A stretch of 23,750 nucleotides of DNA from an uncultured Bacilli bacterium (GTDB lineage: Bacteria; Bacillota_I; Bacilli_A; RFN20; CAG-826). The notes beneath the pieces were generated by a model, which ran no database searches, was not told the DNA's origin, and worked only from the letters and a program-made list of their open reading frames with translations. The stretch covers positions 1 to 23,750 of the forward strand of contig CAKPJO010000009.1 in the NCBI GenBank assembly GCA_934162685.1, read 5' to 3'. Of the stretch, positions 8,241 to 16,097 are shown one piece after another. Both the position numbers and the translations under genes were made by a program. Numbering within the stretch: position 1 is the stretch's first letter; the number at the start of each line of letters is the position of its first letter.

Positions 8241-8270
8241 AAAAAATCCTAATAATTTTGCTACTAGGAT
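8241..8270 (-). terminator. Rho-independent terminator after gpmI
   Basis: Arms 8246-8254 and 8262-8270 (ATCCTAATA / TACTAGGAT, one wobble or mismatch) with a 7-base loop; on the minus strand the stem is followed by six T. It lies about 20 bases after the gpmI stop. Confidence 0.8.
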
Positions 8271-8291
8271 CTTTTAAATTTTATTTCATTG

Positions 8292-9890
8292 CTATTTAAT
8301 AATTAAGCTTTCTTCAGTCATTTCAACTGGTTTTGTATCGCCTAACAAATCAATGATTGTTGGAGCAATATTAGACAATTTACCATCTTCACGAAGTTTT
8401 AAGCCTGGGATAGTAATAATTACTGGGACTTTACTTGTTGTATGAGCAGTAAATGGATGACCTTCAGCGTCTTTAATAATTTCAGCATTACCATGGTCAG
8501 CAGTAACAATAAGTGTACCGCCATTTTGTTGAACGTAATCATAAATCTTACCAACACATTCATCAACTGTTTCAACAGCTTTAACAACAGCAGGTTCAAC
8601 TGCTGTATGTCCAACCATATCGCAGTTTGCAAAGTTTAATATGACAACATCTAAGTCTTTCTTATCTAATTCTTTTAATAATTTATCAGTAACTTCATAC
8701 GCTGACATTTCTGGTTGCATATCATATGTAGGAACCTTTGGAGAATTAACTAAGACACGACGAGATCCTTTTAATTCTGGTCTTTCAATTCCATCATAAT
8801 TAATTGTTCCATCAAAGAAGAATGTTACATGAGCGTATTTTTCAGTTTCGGCAATACGAAGTTGGCGATATCCATGATCAGCAAGCCATACACCTAATAC
8901 ATTTGTTAATTTAGGTAAAGCAAAGGCAATTTCACCTTTTACTGAATCAGCATATTTCATTGTTGATACAAAGAAAATATCTTTTAAAACATGACTTGGT
9001 ACATATGGTTTATACATTAATGTGCCATCAGCTTTAACTGCTGGATGTTCATAGAAATATGGGTTAGAGAACATTGTAGCAATTTGAATTGCGCGATCTG
9101 GTCTAAAGTTCATAAAGATAATAGCGTCTTCATCTTTAATTCTTCCATCTACATTAGCGTTATAAGCTGGGATAATGAATTCATCAGATGCATCTTTTCC
9201 TGTAGTAGGTAAATACGCATATTGATCTTTGAAGTATTGTTTATAATCCGTAAAACTTGCTCCATCATGATCAACCATGACGCGGTAGCTCTTATCATTA
9301 CGATCAAAGTTTTTATCTCTATCCATTGCATAATATCTTCCAGAAATATCTGCAATATGTCCAAAGTTTTCTTCTTCCATTACTTTAGCAATCTTATCAA
9401 CATAAGTTACACCAACTTGTGGATCAACGTCTCTTCCATCCATAAAGCAGTGAACAAATACATCTTTTAAGCCTTCTTTTTTAGCCATTTTAATCATTGC
9501 AATAATATGATTAATATGTGAGTGAACACCACCATCAGATAATAAACTCATAATATGTAAATTAGAATTATGATCCTTTACATATTTGATAGCGTGTAAA
9601 TAATGTTCATTTTCATAAAATGTTCCATCTTTAACTGCTTTGTTAATTAAACTTAATGATTGGTGAACAATACGTCCAGCGCCTAAGTTTAAGTGTCCCA
9701 CTTCCGAGTTACCCATTTGACCATCTGGTAAACCAACATATTCACCTGATGCTTGAATTAAAGTAGTAGGATATTTATTCATAAGCATATCAAGATGTGG
9801 TTTCTTAGCTTCTGCAATGGCATTACCATAAGTTTCTTTTCTTATGCCATAGCCATCCATAATAATTAATATAACTGGTAATTTATTCAT
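8292..9890 (-). CDS. gpmI: 2,3-bisphosphoglycerate-independent phosphoglycerate mutase
   Basis: Interconverts 3- and 2-phosphoglycerate in lower glycolysis, using two manganese ions and a phosphoserine intermediate. In the 532-residue product the alkaline-phosphatase-like metal site starts at MDGYG (Asp12), and the catalytic serine is exactly at residue 62 in GQMGNSEVGHLNLGAGR, as in characterised Bacillus enzymes. Further signatures are DGGVHSH, DGRDVDP, SGRYYAMDRD, NFRPDRAIQ and TADHGNAE. It is about 20 residues longer than the usual 505-515. I chose ATG at 9890, with AGAGGTG about 7 bases upstream, over a start seven codons earlier inside the leader. It lies 66 bases after the LemA-like gene; a TATAAT within a near-palindrome in that gap suggests its own promoter. 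Terminator at 8241-8270. Confidence 0.97.
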   Translation of the reverse strand: MNKLPVILIIMDGYGIRKETYGNAIAEAKKPHLDMLMNKYPTTLIQASGEYVGLPDGQMGNSEVGHLNLGAGRIVHQSLSLINKAVKDGTFYENEHYLHAIKYVKDHNSNLHIMSLLSDGGVHSHINHIIAMIKMAKKEGLKDVFVHCFMDGRDVDPQVGVTYVDKIAKVMEEENFGHIADISGRYYAMDRDKNFDRNDKSYRVMVDHDGASFTDYKQYFKDQYAYLPTTGKDASDEFIIPAYNANVDGRIKDEDAIIFMNFRPDRAIQIATMFSNPYFYEHPAVKADGTLMYKPYVPSHVLKDIFFVSTMKYADSVKGEIAFALPKLTNVLGVWLADHGYRQLRIAETEKYAHVTFFFDGTINYDGIERPELKGSRRVLVNSPKVPTYDMQPEMSAYEVTDKLLKELDKKDLDVVILNFANCDMVGHTAVEPAVVKAVETVDECVGKIYDYVQQNGGTLIVTADHGNAEIIKDAEGHPFTAHTTSKVPVIITIPGLKLREDGKLSNIAPTIIDLLGDTKPVEMTEESLIIK

Positions 9891-9915
9891 TTTAATACAC
9901 CTCTTTACCACTAAT

Positions 9916-9941
9916 AATTATACACATTTGTGTGAATAATT
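9916..9941 (-). promoter_or_regulatory. Near-perfect inverted repeat over a -10 box upstream of gpmI
   Basis: Arms 9916-9926 and 9931-9941 are 11 bases each with one mismatch and a 4-base centre. On the minus strand the left arm contains TATAAT (9917-9922), 27 bases before the gpmI start. No T-run follows in either direction, so it is not a terminator. A dyad placed on a -10 box suggests an operator, but no regulator is known here and the -35 is weak. Confidence 0.45.
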
Positions 9942-9956
9942 AAAGAAAAACGATAA

Positions 9957-10505
9957 CTAGGAAACGATTTCTTTTTCTTTAAAACCAGCAAGTAAAACAA
10001 CAGGGCGCAATATCCAAACTTTAATCCAATAATTAAAGCCCACTGCATCAGCGTTATATAACGCTAACGCTTTACGGTGATTAGTATCAATTTCTAATAG
10101 TGACTTTTTTAAAATTTGATATTCAGCGTCATTTTTTACATTTTCATTACTTTCTGCAAAATAAAGTAATGACTGACTTGCTTTCATCAAATATGCTTTT
10201 ACAGTTAGTCTTTCCGTTAAAGTTAATCTTTTTAAAGAACTATCCATTTTGGGAGATAATTCTTCTTGAAATTCACTTGGAATAGTAAGTTTGTATTTTT
10301 TAAATACTTTAGCCATTAAAACCAAAATATCGTATTTTTGCGCTAATAAAATATTAACATTATAATTTCTTTTTTCTGTTCGCTCGTTTAGTTTTTTTAA
10401 AGAAACATATGCAACAATTTCAAAAAGCACAAATAAAACAAATAGTATTCCTACTATAATTAGCACTACATATAATGGCAGTAAATTTGTTTCTGAAAGT
10501 GACAT
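9957..10505 (-). CDS. LemA-family membrane protein
   Basis: LemA proteins have one N-terminal transmembrane helix and a cytosolic or extracytosolic alpha-helical bundle; their role is unsettled. The 182-residue product has a hydrophobic helix at about residues 9-33, then helices including LLAQKYDILVLMAKVFKKY, which matches the family's R-x-Y/D-L-I-P-N-L-V region, and a C-terminus AEYQILKKSLLEIDTNHRKALALYNADAVGFN...GFKEKEIVS that matches the family's E-x-E-N-x-I-x-x-x-R-x-x-Y-N and final G-F-K-E-K-E. The middle is divergent. ATG 10505 has AAAGGAG eight bases upstream. It precedes gpmI on the same strand and is divergent from the HAD gene. Function cannot be inferred further. Confidence 0.8.
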   Translation of the reverse strand: MSLSETNLLPLYVVLIIVGILFVLFVLFEIVAYVSLKKLNERTEKRNYNVNILLAQKYDILVLMAKVFKKYKLTIPSEFQEELSPKMDSSLKRLTLTERLTVKAYLMKASQSLLYFAESNENVKNDAEYQILKKSLLEIDTNHRKALALYNADAVGFNYWIKVWILRPVVLLAGFKEKEIVS

Positions 10506-10528
10506 ATTAATTTCTCCTTTTGAAATAT

Positions 10529-10555
10529 TTTATAAGCAAAATTGTTACTTTTCAA
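10529..10555 (-). promoter_or_regulatory. Possible promoter of the LemA-like gene
   Basis: On the minus strand, TTGAAA (10550-10555) and TATAAA (10529-10534) are 15 bases apart, shorter than ideal. It lies 24 bases before the start codon. It is the best candidate in the divergent region for this direction. Confidence 0.4.
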
Positions 10556-10583
10556 GCAAATATATGTACTTTATGCATATAAT

Positions 10584-10612
10584 TTGACTATTTTTTCATA
10601 TAAATATATAAT
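10584..10612 (+). promoter_or_regulatory. Sigma-A type promoter of the HAD phosphatase gene
   Basis: TTGACT (10584-10589), 17-base spacer, TATAAT (10607-10612), 28 bases before the start codon and just before the AGGGGG ribosome binding site at 10625-10630. Confidence 0.8.
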
Positions 10613-10639
10613 TTATATGAGATTAGGGGGATATATTCA

Positions 10640-11476
10640 ATGAAAAAACAACCAATTGTCGCGATTGTCTACGACTTTGATAAGACGCTATGTAGCGAAG
10701 ATATGCAAAATTACTCTTTTATTCCTGCCTTAGGTATGACTCCTGAAGAATTCTGGCATGAAACTTCTATTTTTTCGGAAAAAACAAATGTAGAAAGAAT
10801 TTTATCATACATGTATATGATGGTTAAGTTAGCTAAAGAAAAAGGTGTCAAATTAACTAAAGAATACTTAAATAGTTTAGGAAAAGACATTCACTTCTAC
10901 CCAGGGGTTTCTACTTGGTTTAAAAGAATCAATGCTTATGGGGAATCAAAAGGTGTTAAAGTGGAGCACTATTTAGTATCATCTGGGACAAAAGAAATTA
11001 TTGATGGCTGTTCTATTGCTAATGAATTTACGGCAATATATGGCTGTGAATTTTTGTTCAACGAAAGCAATGAGCCAGTATGGCCAAAACTAACAATTAA
11101 CTATACAGCAAAAACACAATTCATTTATCGTATTTCAAAAGGCGTTCTTGATGTAACCGATGATAATACTTTAAATCAAAAAACTATTAACCGTCGTATT
11201 CCACATCAAAACATCGTATATCTTGGTGATGGGATGACTGACGTACCTTGCATGACTCTTGTAAAAGGTAATGGTGGTAAATCAATTGCTATTTACACTA
11301 ATGATGATAAAGAAAAAGCAATGCAACTTTATGATGCCGATAGAATAAACTTTGCTTGTAAAGCCGATTATTCTGCAAACTCAACATTAGAGAAGGTAAT
11401 TAAATTAATTATCGATTCAATCGCCGTGTCTTTTGAACTCATGAATGTTGAAAATAAATTAAGTGAATTAAAGTAA
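10640..11476 (+). CDS. HAD-superfamily phosphatase (phosphoserine-phosphatase-like fold)
   Basis: Predicted Mg-dependent phosphatase acting in the cytoplasm through an aspartyl-phosphate; substrate unknown. The 278-residue product shows HAD motif I DFDKT (nucleophile Asp12, Asp14), motif II SSGT at 114-117, and motif IV GDGMTDVP at 196-203. A helical cap lies between motifs I and II, as in the SerB-like subclass, but the cap is larger than in true SerB and the protein carries WPKLTINYTAKTQFIYRIS instead of the SerB middle, so I do not assign phosphoserine. The start has AGGGGG nine bases upstream and a near-consensus promoter. It is followed by a weak hairpin and then the ispD gene. Confidence 0.85.
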   Translation: MKKQPIVAIVYDFDKTLCSEDMQNYSFIPALGMTPEEFWHETSIFSEKTNVERILSYMYMMVKLAKEKGVKLTKEYLNSLGKDIHFYPGVSTWFKRINAYGESKGVKVEHYLVSSGTKEIIDGCSIANEFTAIYGCEFLFNESNEPVWPKLTINYTAKTQFIYRISKGVLDVTDDNTLNQKTINRRIPHQNIVYLGDGMTDVPCMTLVKGNGGKSIAIYTNDDKEKAMQLYDADRINFACKADYSANSTLEKVIKLIIDSIAVSFELMNVENKLSELK

Positions 11477-11493
11477 AAAATTAGTGAAAATTT

Positions 11494-11519
11494 TGATGCA
11501 ATTTTTTGTATCATTTATA
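11494..11519 (+). terminator. Possible weak terminator after the HAD gene
   Basis: TGATGCAA (11494-11501) pairs with TTGTATCA (11506-11513) with one G-U and a TTTT loop, followed by TTTATA. The T-tract is short, so termination may be partial. Confidence 0.4.
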
Positions 11520-11553
11520 CATAAAATTACTTTTTTTCTTCTAACTATTAGTC

Positions 11554-11559
11554 TATAAT
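11554..11559 (+). promoter_or_regulatory. Probable -10 box of the ispD / S1-pgi transcript
   Basis: TATAAT 20 bases before the ispD start codon. The region 17 bases upstream is a T-run rather than a good -35. Transcription from here would give a leader that starts at the ribosome binding site. Confidence 0.4.
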
Positions 11560-11578
11560 ACTATGAGAGGTGAGAGTT

Positions 11579-12271
11579 ATGAATTTTGGAATTATCCTAG
11601 CATCAGGCAATGGTAAAAGAATGCATAACACTACACCTAAACAATTTCTCTTAGCAAAAGGTAAACCTTTGGTCTATTATTCTATTTTGGCTTTTGAAAA
11701 TTGTGATAACATTGATGAAATCATTATTGTCACACAAAAAAAGTATTTTAGACAAATGTATGAAATTATTGACCAAAACAATATTCACAAAGTCCATATG
11801 CTTGTAGAAGGTGGAAAAACAAGACAAGAATCATCATACAACGCTTTAAAAGCATTACAAGATTATGCTATAAAAAGTGATTTAGTGATTATTCATGATG
11901 CTGCTAGACCATTAATAAAAACTTCTACTATTGAAGATATGATAAAAACTAGTAAAAGGCACTCAGCAATTACACTTGCTAATGCCGTTTGGGACACTAT
12001 CATAATGAACAAACAAAATCATTATGATCAATTGCTTGATCGCTCTTCTTTAGTGACTATTCAAACGCCACAAACATTTAAGTATGGTTTGATTTTGAAA
12101 GCACATGAAAATGCAAAAAATGAAAATATCACTAATGCTAGTGATGATGCTCAATTGGTTAATAATATTCATAAAAAAGTTTATTTATTAAAAAACAAAA
12201 GTTTGAATTTTAAAATTACTACACCAATGGATTTAGAGTTGTTAGAAAACATATTAAGTCGAGGTGATTAA
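11579..12271 (+). CDS. ispD: 2-C-methyl-D-erythritol 4-phosphate cytidylyltransferase
   Basis: Third step of the MEP isoprenoid pathway: transfers CMP from CTP to methylerythritol phosphate. The 230-residue product begins with the nucleotide-binding loop ILASGNGKRM followed by PKQF, and has GGKTRQES, the family signature IIHDAARPL, TPQTFK and the final TTPMDLELLE. Length is exactly that of the family. I chose ATG 11579 with GAGGTGA upstream; a GTG at 11570 lies inside that site. The related TarI (ribitol-5-phosphate cytidylyltransferase) is the main alternative; no tarJ partner is next to it, which favours IspD, but ispF is not adjacent either. Its stop is two bases before the S1-Pgi start, implying translational coupling. 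Confidence 0.85.
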   Translation: MNFGIILASGNGKRMHNTTPKQFLLAKGKPLVYYSILAFENCDNIDEIIIVTQKKYFRQMYEIIDQNNIHKVHMLVEGGKTRQESSYNALKALQDYAIKSDLVIIHDAARPLIKTSTIEDMIKTSKRHSAITLANAVWDTIIMNKQNHYDQLLDRSSLVTIQTPQTFKYGLILKAHENAKNENITNASDDAQLVNNIHKKVYLLKNKSLNFKITTPMDLELLENILSRGD

Positions 12272-12273
12272 TA

Positions 12274-13938
12274 TTGGAACACGAAATTTATAAAGTTAAT
12301 GATATCATTGTCGGTCGTGTTACTGGTATTCAGCCATATGGAGCGTTTGTAACGTTTGCTAACGGACAAACGGGCTTGATTCACATATCAGAAATATCTT
12401 CAAAATTTGTAAAAAACATTGAAGATTATGTAAAAATTGATGATGAAGTACGAGTAAAAATATTAGGATATGAAGAAAAAAACAACTATCTAAAATTATC
12501 TTTAAAAGCTTTAGGCGATCGTGAAAGGCAAAATTTAAAAAAGCCTTTTACATTTAATAAGCCTAAAAGAATTAAGATGAATTTTACAGATAAAGACTTT
12601 TACCCATTAAAAGAGAAATTAACAAGTTGGATAGATGAGTCTATGGAGGAACAAAATATGATTAATTTAGATTATTCGCATGTTATTGATGAAATTGATT
12701 TTAATTCATATAAGGATAAGGTTAAAGAAATTAATTCAATGATCAATAACAAAACAGGTGCCGGTAGCGATTTCTTAGGTTGGACTACTTGGCCAAGTGA
12801 TTACGACAAAGATGAAGTCGAACGTATGATTAAAGATGCTCAATATGTACGTGAACATTTCGATACTTTAGTTGTATGTGGTATTGGTGGCTCATACTTA
12901 GGAGCAAGAGCCGCAATTGAAGCTTTACGTGGGCTATTTAATGAAGATAAGTTAGAAATTATATACTTAGGACAAACTTTTTCACCTACTTACATTGCAC
13001 AAGTAATGAAATACCTTGAAAATAAAAATTTTGCTATTAATGTTATTTCTAAATCCGGTACCACTACCGAAACATCAATTGCTTTTAGATTATTACGTGA
13101 ATTATTAATCAAAAAAATTGGTGTTGAAGCTAGTAGAAAAGCAATATTTGCCACCACCGATAAAGAAAAAGGTGCATTAAAGAAACTTTGTAACGTTGAA
13201 GGATATGAATCATTCGTATTACCAGACAATATTGGTGGTAGATATAGTGTATTAACTGCAGTCGGTTTATTCCCAATTGCTTGTGCTGGTATTGATATTA
13301 AGAAGATGCTTCAAGGTGCATTTGATGCCATGGTTAAATATGATAATGATAATTTATTAGAAAATGATTGTTATAAATATGCTGTGTTACGTGATTACTT
13401 CTATCGTCACAATAAACCAGTTGAATTATTTGTTACATACGAACCTTCATTATCTTTAATTGGTGAATGGTTAAAACAATTATTTGGTGAATCTGAAGGA
13501 AAAGACAAAAAAGGATTATTCCCTGGATCTGTTACATTCTCTACTGATTTACACTCATTAGGCCAATATATTCAACAAGGTTCTCCTGTTTTATTTGAAA
13601 CAACAATTCATATTGTTAATCCAAATATTGACATTGAAGTTCCTCATGATGATGAAAATCTTGATGGATTAAATTATCTTGAAGGTAAAAAATTATCATT
13701 TGTAAACGAACAAGCAATGAAAGGAACTATCAAAGCTCATGAAGAAGATGGTAATGTTCCTAATGTCTTAATTAATGTTGATAAATTGGATGCTTATCAT
13801 TTAGGTGGTTTATTTTATTTCTTTATGAGAGCATGCGCAATGTCTGCTTACTTATTAGGTGTTAACCCATTCAATCAACCAGGTGTTGAAATTTATAAAA
13901 GAAATATGTTCCATTTACTTGGAAAGCCTGGATTTTAG
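12274..13938 (+). CDS. pgi: S1 RNA-binding domain / glucose-6-phosphate isomerase fusion ORF
   Basis: One uninterrupted 554-residue reading frame. Residues 1-80 are an S1 domain (VGRVTGIQPYGAFVTF, GLIHISEIS, DEVRVKIL, LKLSLKAL), and residues about 81-125 continue as the tail of a YugI/CvfD-type protein, ending FYPLKEKLTSWIDES. Residues 129-554 are a complete phosphoglucose isomerase, which interconverts glucose-6-phosphate and fructose-6-phosphate: TGAGSDFLGW, GIGGSYLGARAA, SKSGTTTETS, GGRYSVLTAVGLFP, FGESEGKDKKG with the catalytic Glu, and NPFNQPGVEIYK with the active-site Lys. The first start is TTG 12274, six bases after GAGGTGA and two bases after ispD. A second, well-formed start (GGAGGA then ATG 12658) opens the Pgi part alone. 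A strong terminator follows at 13963-13990. Confidence 0.93.
   Translation: MEHEIYKVNDIIVGRVTGIQPYGAFVTFANGQTGLIHISEISSKFVKNIEDYVKIDDEVRVKILGYEEKNNYLKLSLKALGDRERQNLKKPFTFNKPKRIKMNFTDKDFYPLKEKLTSWIDESMEEQNMINLDYSHVIDEIDFNSYKDKVKEINSMINNKTGAGSDFLGWTTWPSDYDKDEVERMIKDAQYVREHFDTLVVCGIGGSYLGARAAIEALRGLFNEDKLEIIYLGQTFSPTYIAQVMKYLENKNFAINVISKSGTTTETSIAFRLLRELLIKKIGVEASRKAIFATTDKEKGALKKLCNVEGYESFVLPDNIGGRYSVLTAVGLFPIACAGIDIKKMLQGAFDAMVKYDNDNLLENDCYKYAVLRDYFYRHNKPVELFVTYEPSLSLIGEWLKQLFGESEGKDKKGLFPGSVTFSTDLHSLGQYIQQGSPVLFETTIHIVNPNIDIEVPHDDENLDGLNYLEGKKLSFVNEQAMKGTIKAHEEDGNVPNVLINVDKLDAYHLGGLFYFFMRACAMSAYLLGVNPFNQPGVEIYKRNMFHLLGKPGF
12645..12660 (+). promoter_or_regulatory. Internal ribosome binding site and start codon for a free-standing Pgi
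   Basis: GGAGGA at 12645-12650, seven-base spacer, ATG at 12658-12660, in frame with the S1-Pgi ORF (codon 129). The residues after it, MINLDYSHVIDE, are where bacterial Pgi proteins normally begin. Initiation here would give a 426-residue isomerase without the S1 domain. Confidence 0.65.
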
Positions 13939-13962
13939 TAGAATACAAAAACTTTAAATATT

Positions 13963-13990
13963 ACCACGAGTTTACCGCTCGTGGTTTTTT
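13963..13990 (+). terminator. Rho-independent terminator after S1-pgi
   Basis: Perfect 8-bp stem ACCACGAG / CTCGTGGT (13963-13970 and 13978-13985), 7-base loop, then a T-run to 13990. It lies 25 bases after the stop. Confidence 0.93.
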
Positions 13991-13997
13991 AATGCAT

Positions 13998-14027
13998 AAA
14001 AAAGGATAACCACAATGAGTTATCCTT
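13998..14027 (-). terminator. Rho-independent terminator of the minus-strand carbohydrate operon
   Basis: Perfect 9-bp stem AAGGATAAC / GTTATCCTT (14002-14010 and 14019-14027) with an 8-base loop; on the minus strand it is followed by six T. It lies 18 bases after the stop of the secreted CBM-like protein. Confidence 0.93.
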
Positions 14028-14044
14028 AAAGTATTAAAATTAAA

Positions 14045-16087
14045 TTAGTCAATATAATTAAATGCAAAGTAGTCAATATTTAAAGTTCCTGAACTCTTTG
14101 TATATGTTCCAGTGAAAGCAATCGCACTAATAATTGTTACATTTATTATATTGTCACCTTTATTTAAATGCATTATACCTAAATCAACGGGAATAAAATG
14201 AGCCCATATTAATGGATTATATGTGTAACCACCATCCGTATTTGTTGGAGTTTCTGATCCAGGTAAAATAACATTATCAGCAATAGATAGTGTATTACTA
14301 TTTTGAGAAATTTTAATCATTTTATTTAGTTGAATATCAGCCATTTTAACAGGTTGCCAACTACCAATATCTTTTTCTATAACACCGCTTGATGCAGACA
14401 TAATAACATTTACATCTCTTTCTTCATTCGACCATACATGAACATTAAAAGCATTTCCGCCTTTGATTTCGCCCATATAGCCCTTACCAGAAGCATTCTC
14501 TGCATCTTTTTTTCCTGCTGACGCTAACATCGCACCTAATTGATTTCCTGAGTATTTTACTCTCTCTACATAAGTTCTATTGGTTGGAACAATTTCACTC
14601 TCATTCATTACTTCTTCAGCTTCGACTAAATAGCCAATATTATCTACTAAATCAAATTTATCTATATTCATAGTCCCATTTGATTTTGTAATTGTGTCCT
14701 CGTTTTTAATAGAACTTGTAATAGTTACATTAATTACGTTATCTCCTTGATTAAGATTAACTGTACCGATAGCTACTCTAACAAAATTCGCCCAAATACT
14801 AGGATCATATGTGTACTTGCCATCTGCATTTGCAGGAGTTTCTGATCCAGGCAAAATAACATCATCACCGATAGATAGTGTATTGCCATTTTGAGAAATT
14901 TTAATCATTTTATTTAGTTGAATATCCGCCATTTTAACAGGTTTCCAACCAGCTATATCTTTTTCTATAACGCCACTAGATGCAGTCATATATAATGTCA
15001 ATTGTTTTTCTACGCCTGAGAATATATGCAAATTGAAACTATTGCCATTTTTAACTTCACCTAAATACGCTTGTCCAGATGCATTTTTAGCATCAGCATT
15101 ATTATAAGAAGCATACTCAGTTCCACCTTCAGGCTTTGAGCCGTATACAATTGGTTTCAATTCTTTGATATCAGTATTGCAATTATCTCTTTCTATATAA
15201 TTAACATTATTTACAGTTGGCTTTTCACCCTTACTATAAATATTTTCTGCTTCAACATCGTAAATATTATTAGCAACGTTCATATTAAATTCTACACTAT
15301 AATCTTTATATTTAGCAGTAATAGTATGATTACCTGCTTCTGTGTAACCAATTGTATTTAAATCTAATTGATTATTTCCTTCAAAAAACTCTAATTCACT
15401 GTTAGGAATCACAGCAATATCATTTCCGTTAGCGTCAAAACTAGATACTTCTAGTTCATCAAAAGTTATAGCTTGTCCTACAAGGTAAGATGATGTAAGT
15501 GTTTTAGTAACTTTTATACCCGTAATTATACCTTTTTGACTATCGAATTTATATGATGTAGTTTTGCTACTAACGATGTCTTCACTACCATTAATAGTCA
15601 TTTCTATCGTAATATCTTTATCTAAAAATGTAGAATTTGCTTCAAATTTAATAGTATAGCAAGCCCAATAATAATCATTAGTTAAATCATCTTCTGTGGT
15701 TACTAACTCTTCCCCATTATAGTAATAAGTTTTTCCATTTGCGCTTATTCCTTTATATAAAGTTGAACAATCAATACTATAATTCTCTTTACCTTCTACC
15801 TTACGAGTAAATTTGATACCTGATACATCACCTTTAATTGCAGTAGCAAATCTTAAGTATGAATTAGCGCCATCGTTGCCAGATTGAGCATACATAGTTG
15901 AAGTTACTACTGTTGGTGTAACTATCTCATCTGTTTTTCTAATTCTTTTAACATTGTTTTCTTTACTATAAATATCGCTAGCATATTCTTTAAAATCTTG
16001 GTTTAAATGAATATTATCATTATTAGATATAATTGAAGTTGTTAATAATGATACACTTAATAAAAATAATTTTATATGTTTTTTCAT
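14045..16087 (-). CDS. Secreted protein with an Ig-like domain and two CBM6/35-like modules
   Basis: A 680-residue exported protein of unknown exact function. I chose ATG 16087 (GAGGT six bases upstream) because the longer start at 16111 lies inside the small upstream gene. It has a signal peptide (MKKHIKLFLLSVSLLTTSIIS), about 160 residues without a family I recognise, an Ig-like region at about 189-272 (SSYLVGQAITFDELEVSS...GNHTITAKYKDYSVEF), then two modules at about 276-480 and 485-680 that start VEAEN/VEAEE and end GTMNID/GTLNID, like the beta-sandwich carbohydrate-binding modules CBM6/35. Both carry the shared core ADIQLNKMIKISQN and VILPGSETP. No catalytic domain or anchor is visible, so it may bind glycan and be released. 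Last gene of the operon with GH3. Confidence 0.85.
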   Translation of the reverse strand: MKKHIKLFLLSVSLLTTSIISNNDNIHLNQDFKEYASDIYSKENNVKRIRKTDEIVTPTVVTSTMYAQSGNDGANSYLRFATAIKGDVSGIKFTRKVEGKENYSIDCSTLYKGISANGKTYYYNGEELVTTEDDLTNDYYWACYTIKFEANSTFLDKDITIEMTINGSEDIVSSKTTSYKFDSQKGIITGIKVTKTLTSSYLVGQAITFDELEVSSFDANGNDIAVIPNSELEFFEGNNQLDLNTIGYTEAGNHTITAKYKDYSVEFNMNVANNIYDVEAENIYSKGEKPTVNNVNYIERDNCNTDIKELKPIVYGSKPEGGTEYASYNNADAKNASGQAYLGEVKNGNSFNLHIFSGVEKQLTLYMTASSGVIEKDIAGWKPVKMADIQLNKMIKISQNGNTLSIGDDVILPGSETPANADGKYTYDPSIWANFVRVAIGTVNLNQGDNVINVTITSSIKNEDTITKSNGTMNIDKFDLVDNIGYLVEAEEVMNESEIVPTNRTYVERVKYSGNQLGAMLASAGKKDAENASGKGYMGEIKGGNAFNVHVWSNEERDVNVIMSASSGVIEKDIGSWQPVKMADIQLNKMIKISQNSNTLSIADNVILPGSETPTNTDGGYTYNPLIWAHFIPVDLGIMHLNKGDNIINVTIISAIAFTGTYTKSSGTLNIDYFAFNYID
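14247..14361 (-). repeat. Intragenic duplicated segment, copy 1 (in the second CBM-like module)
   Basis: This 115-base stretch matches 14835-14949 with about eight substitutions and no gaps by eye. It encodes the core of the module, from WQPVKMADIQLNKMIKISQN to VILPGSETP. Most differences are synonymous or conservative. Confidence 0.85.
14835..14949 (-). repeat. Intragenic duplicated segment, copy 2 (in the first CBM-like module)
   Basis: Partner of 14247-14361, offset by 588 bases. The rest of the two modules is much less alike, so this core is either under strong constraint or has been homogenised by recombination. Confidence 0.85.
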
Positions 16088-16097
16088 TGCTTTACCT

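Noticed and set aside
11579..12271. TarI (ribitol-5-phosphate cytidylyltransferase) as identity of the cytidylyltransferase
   Set aside because: No tarJ or teichoic acid genes nearby and IspD signatures fit; kept only as an alternative.
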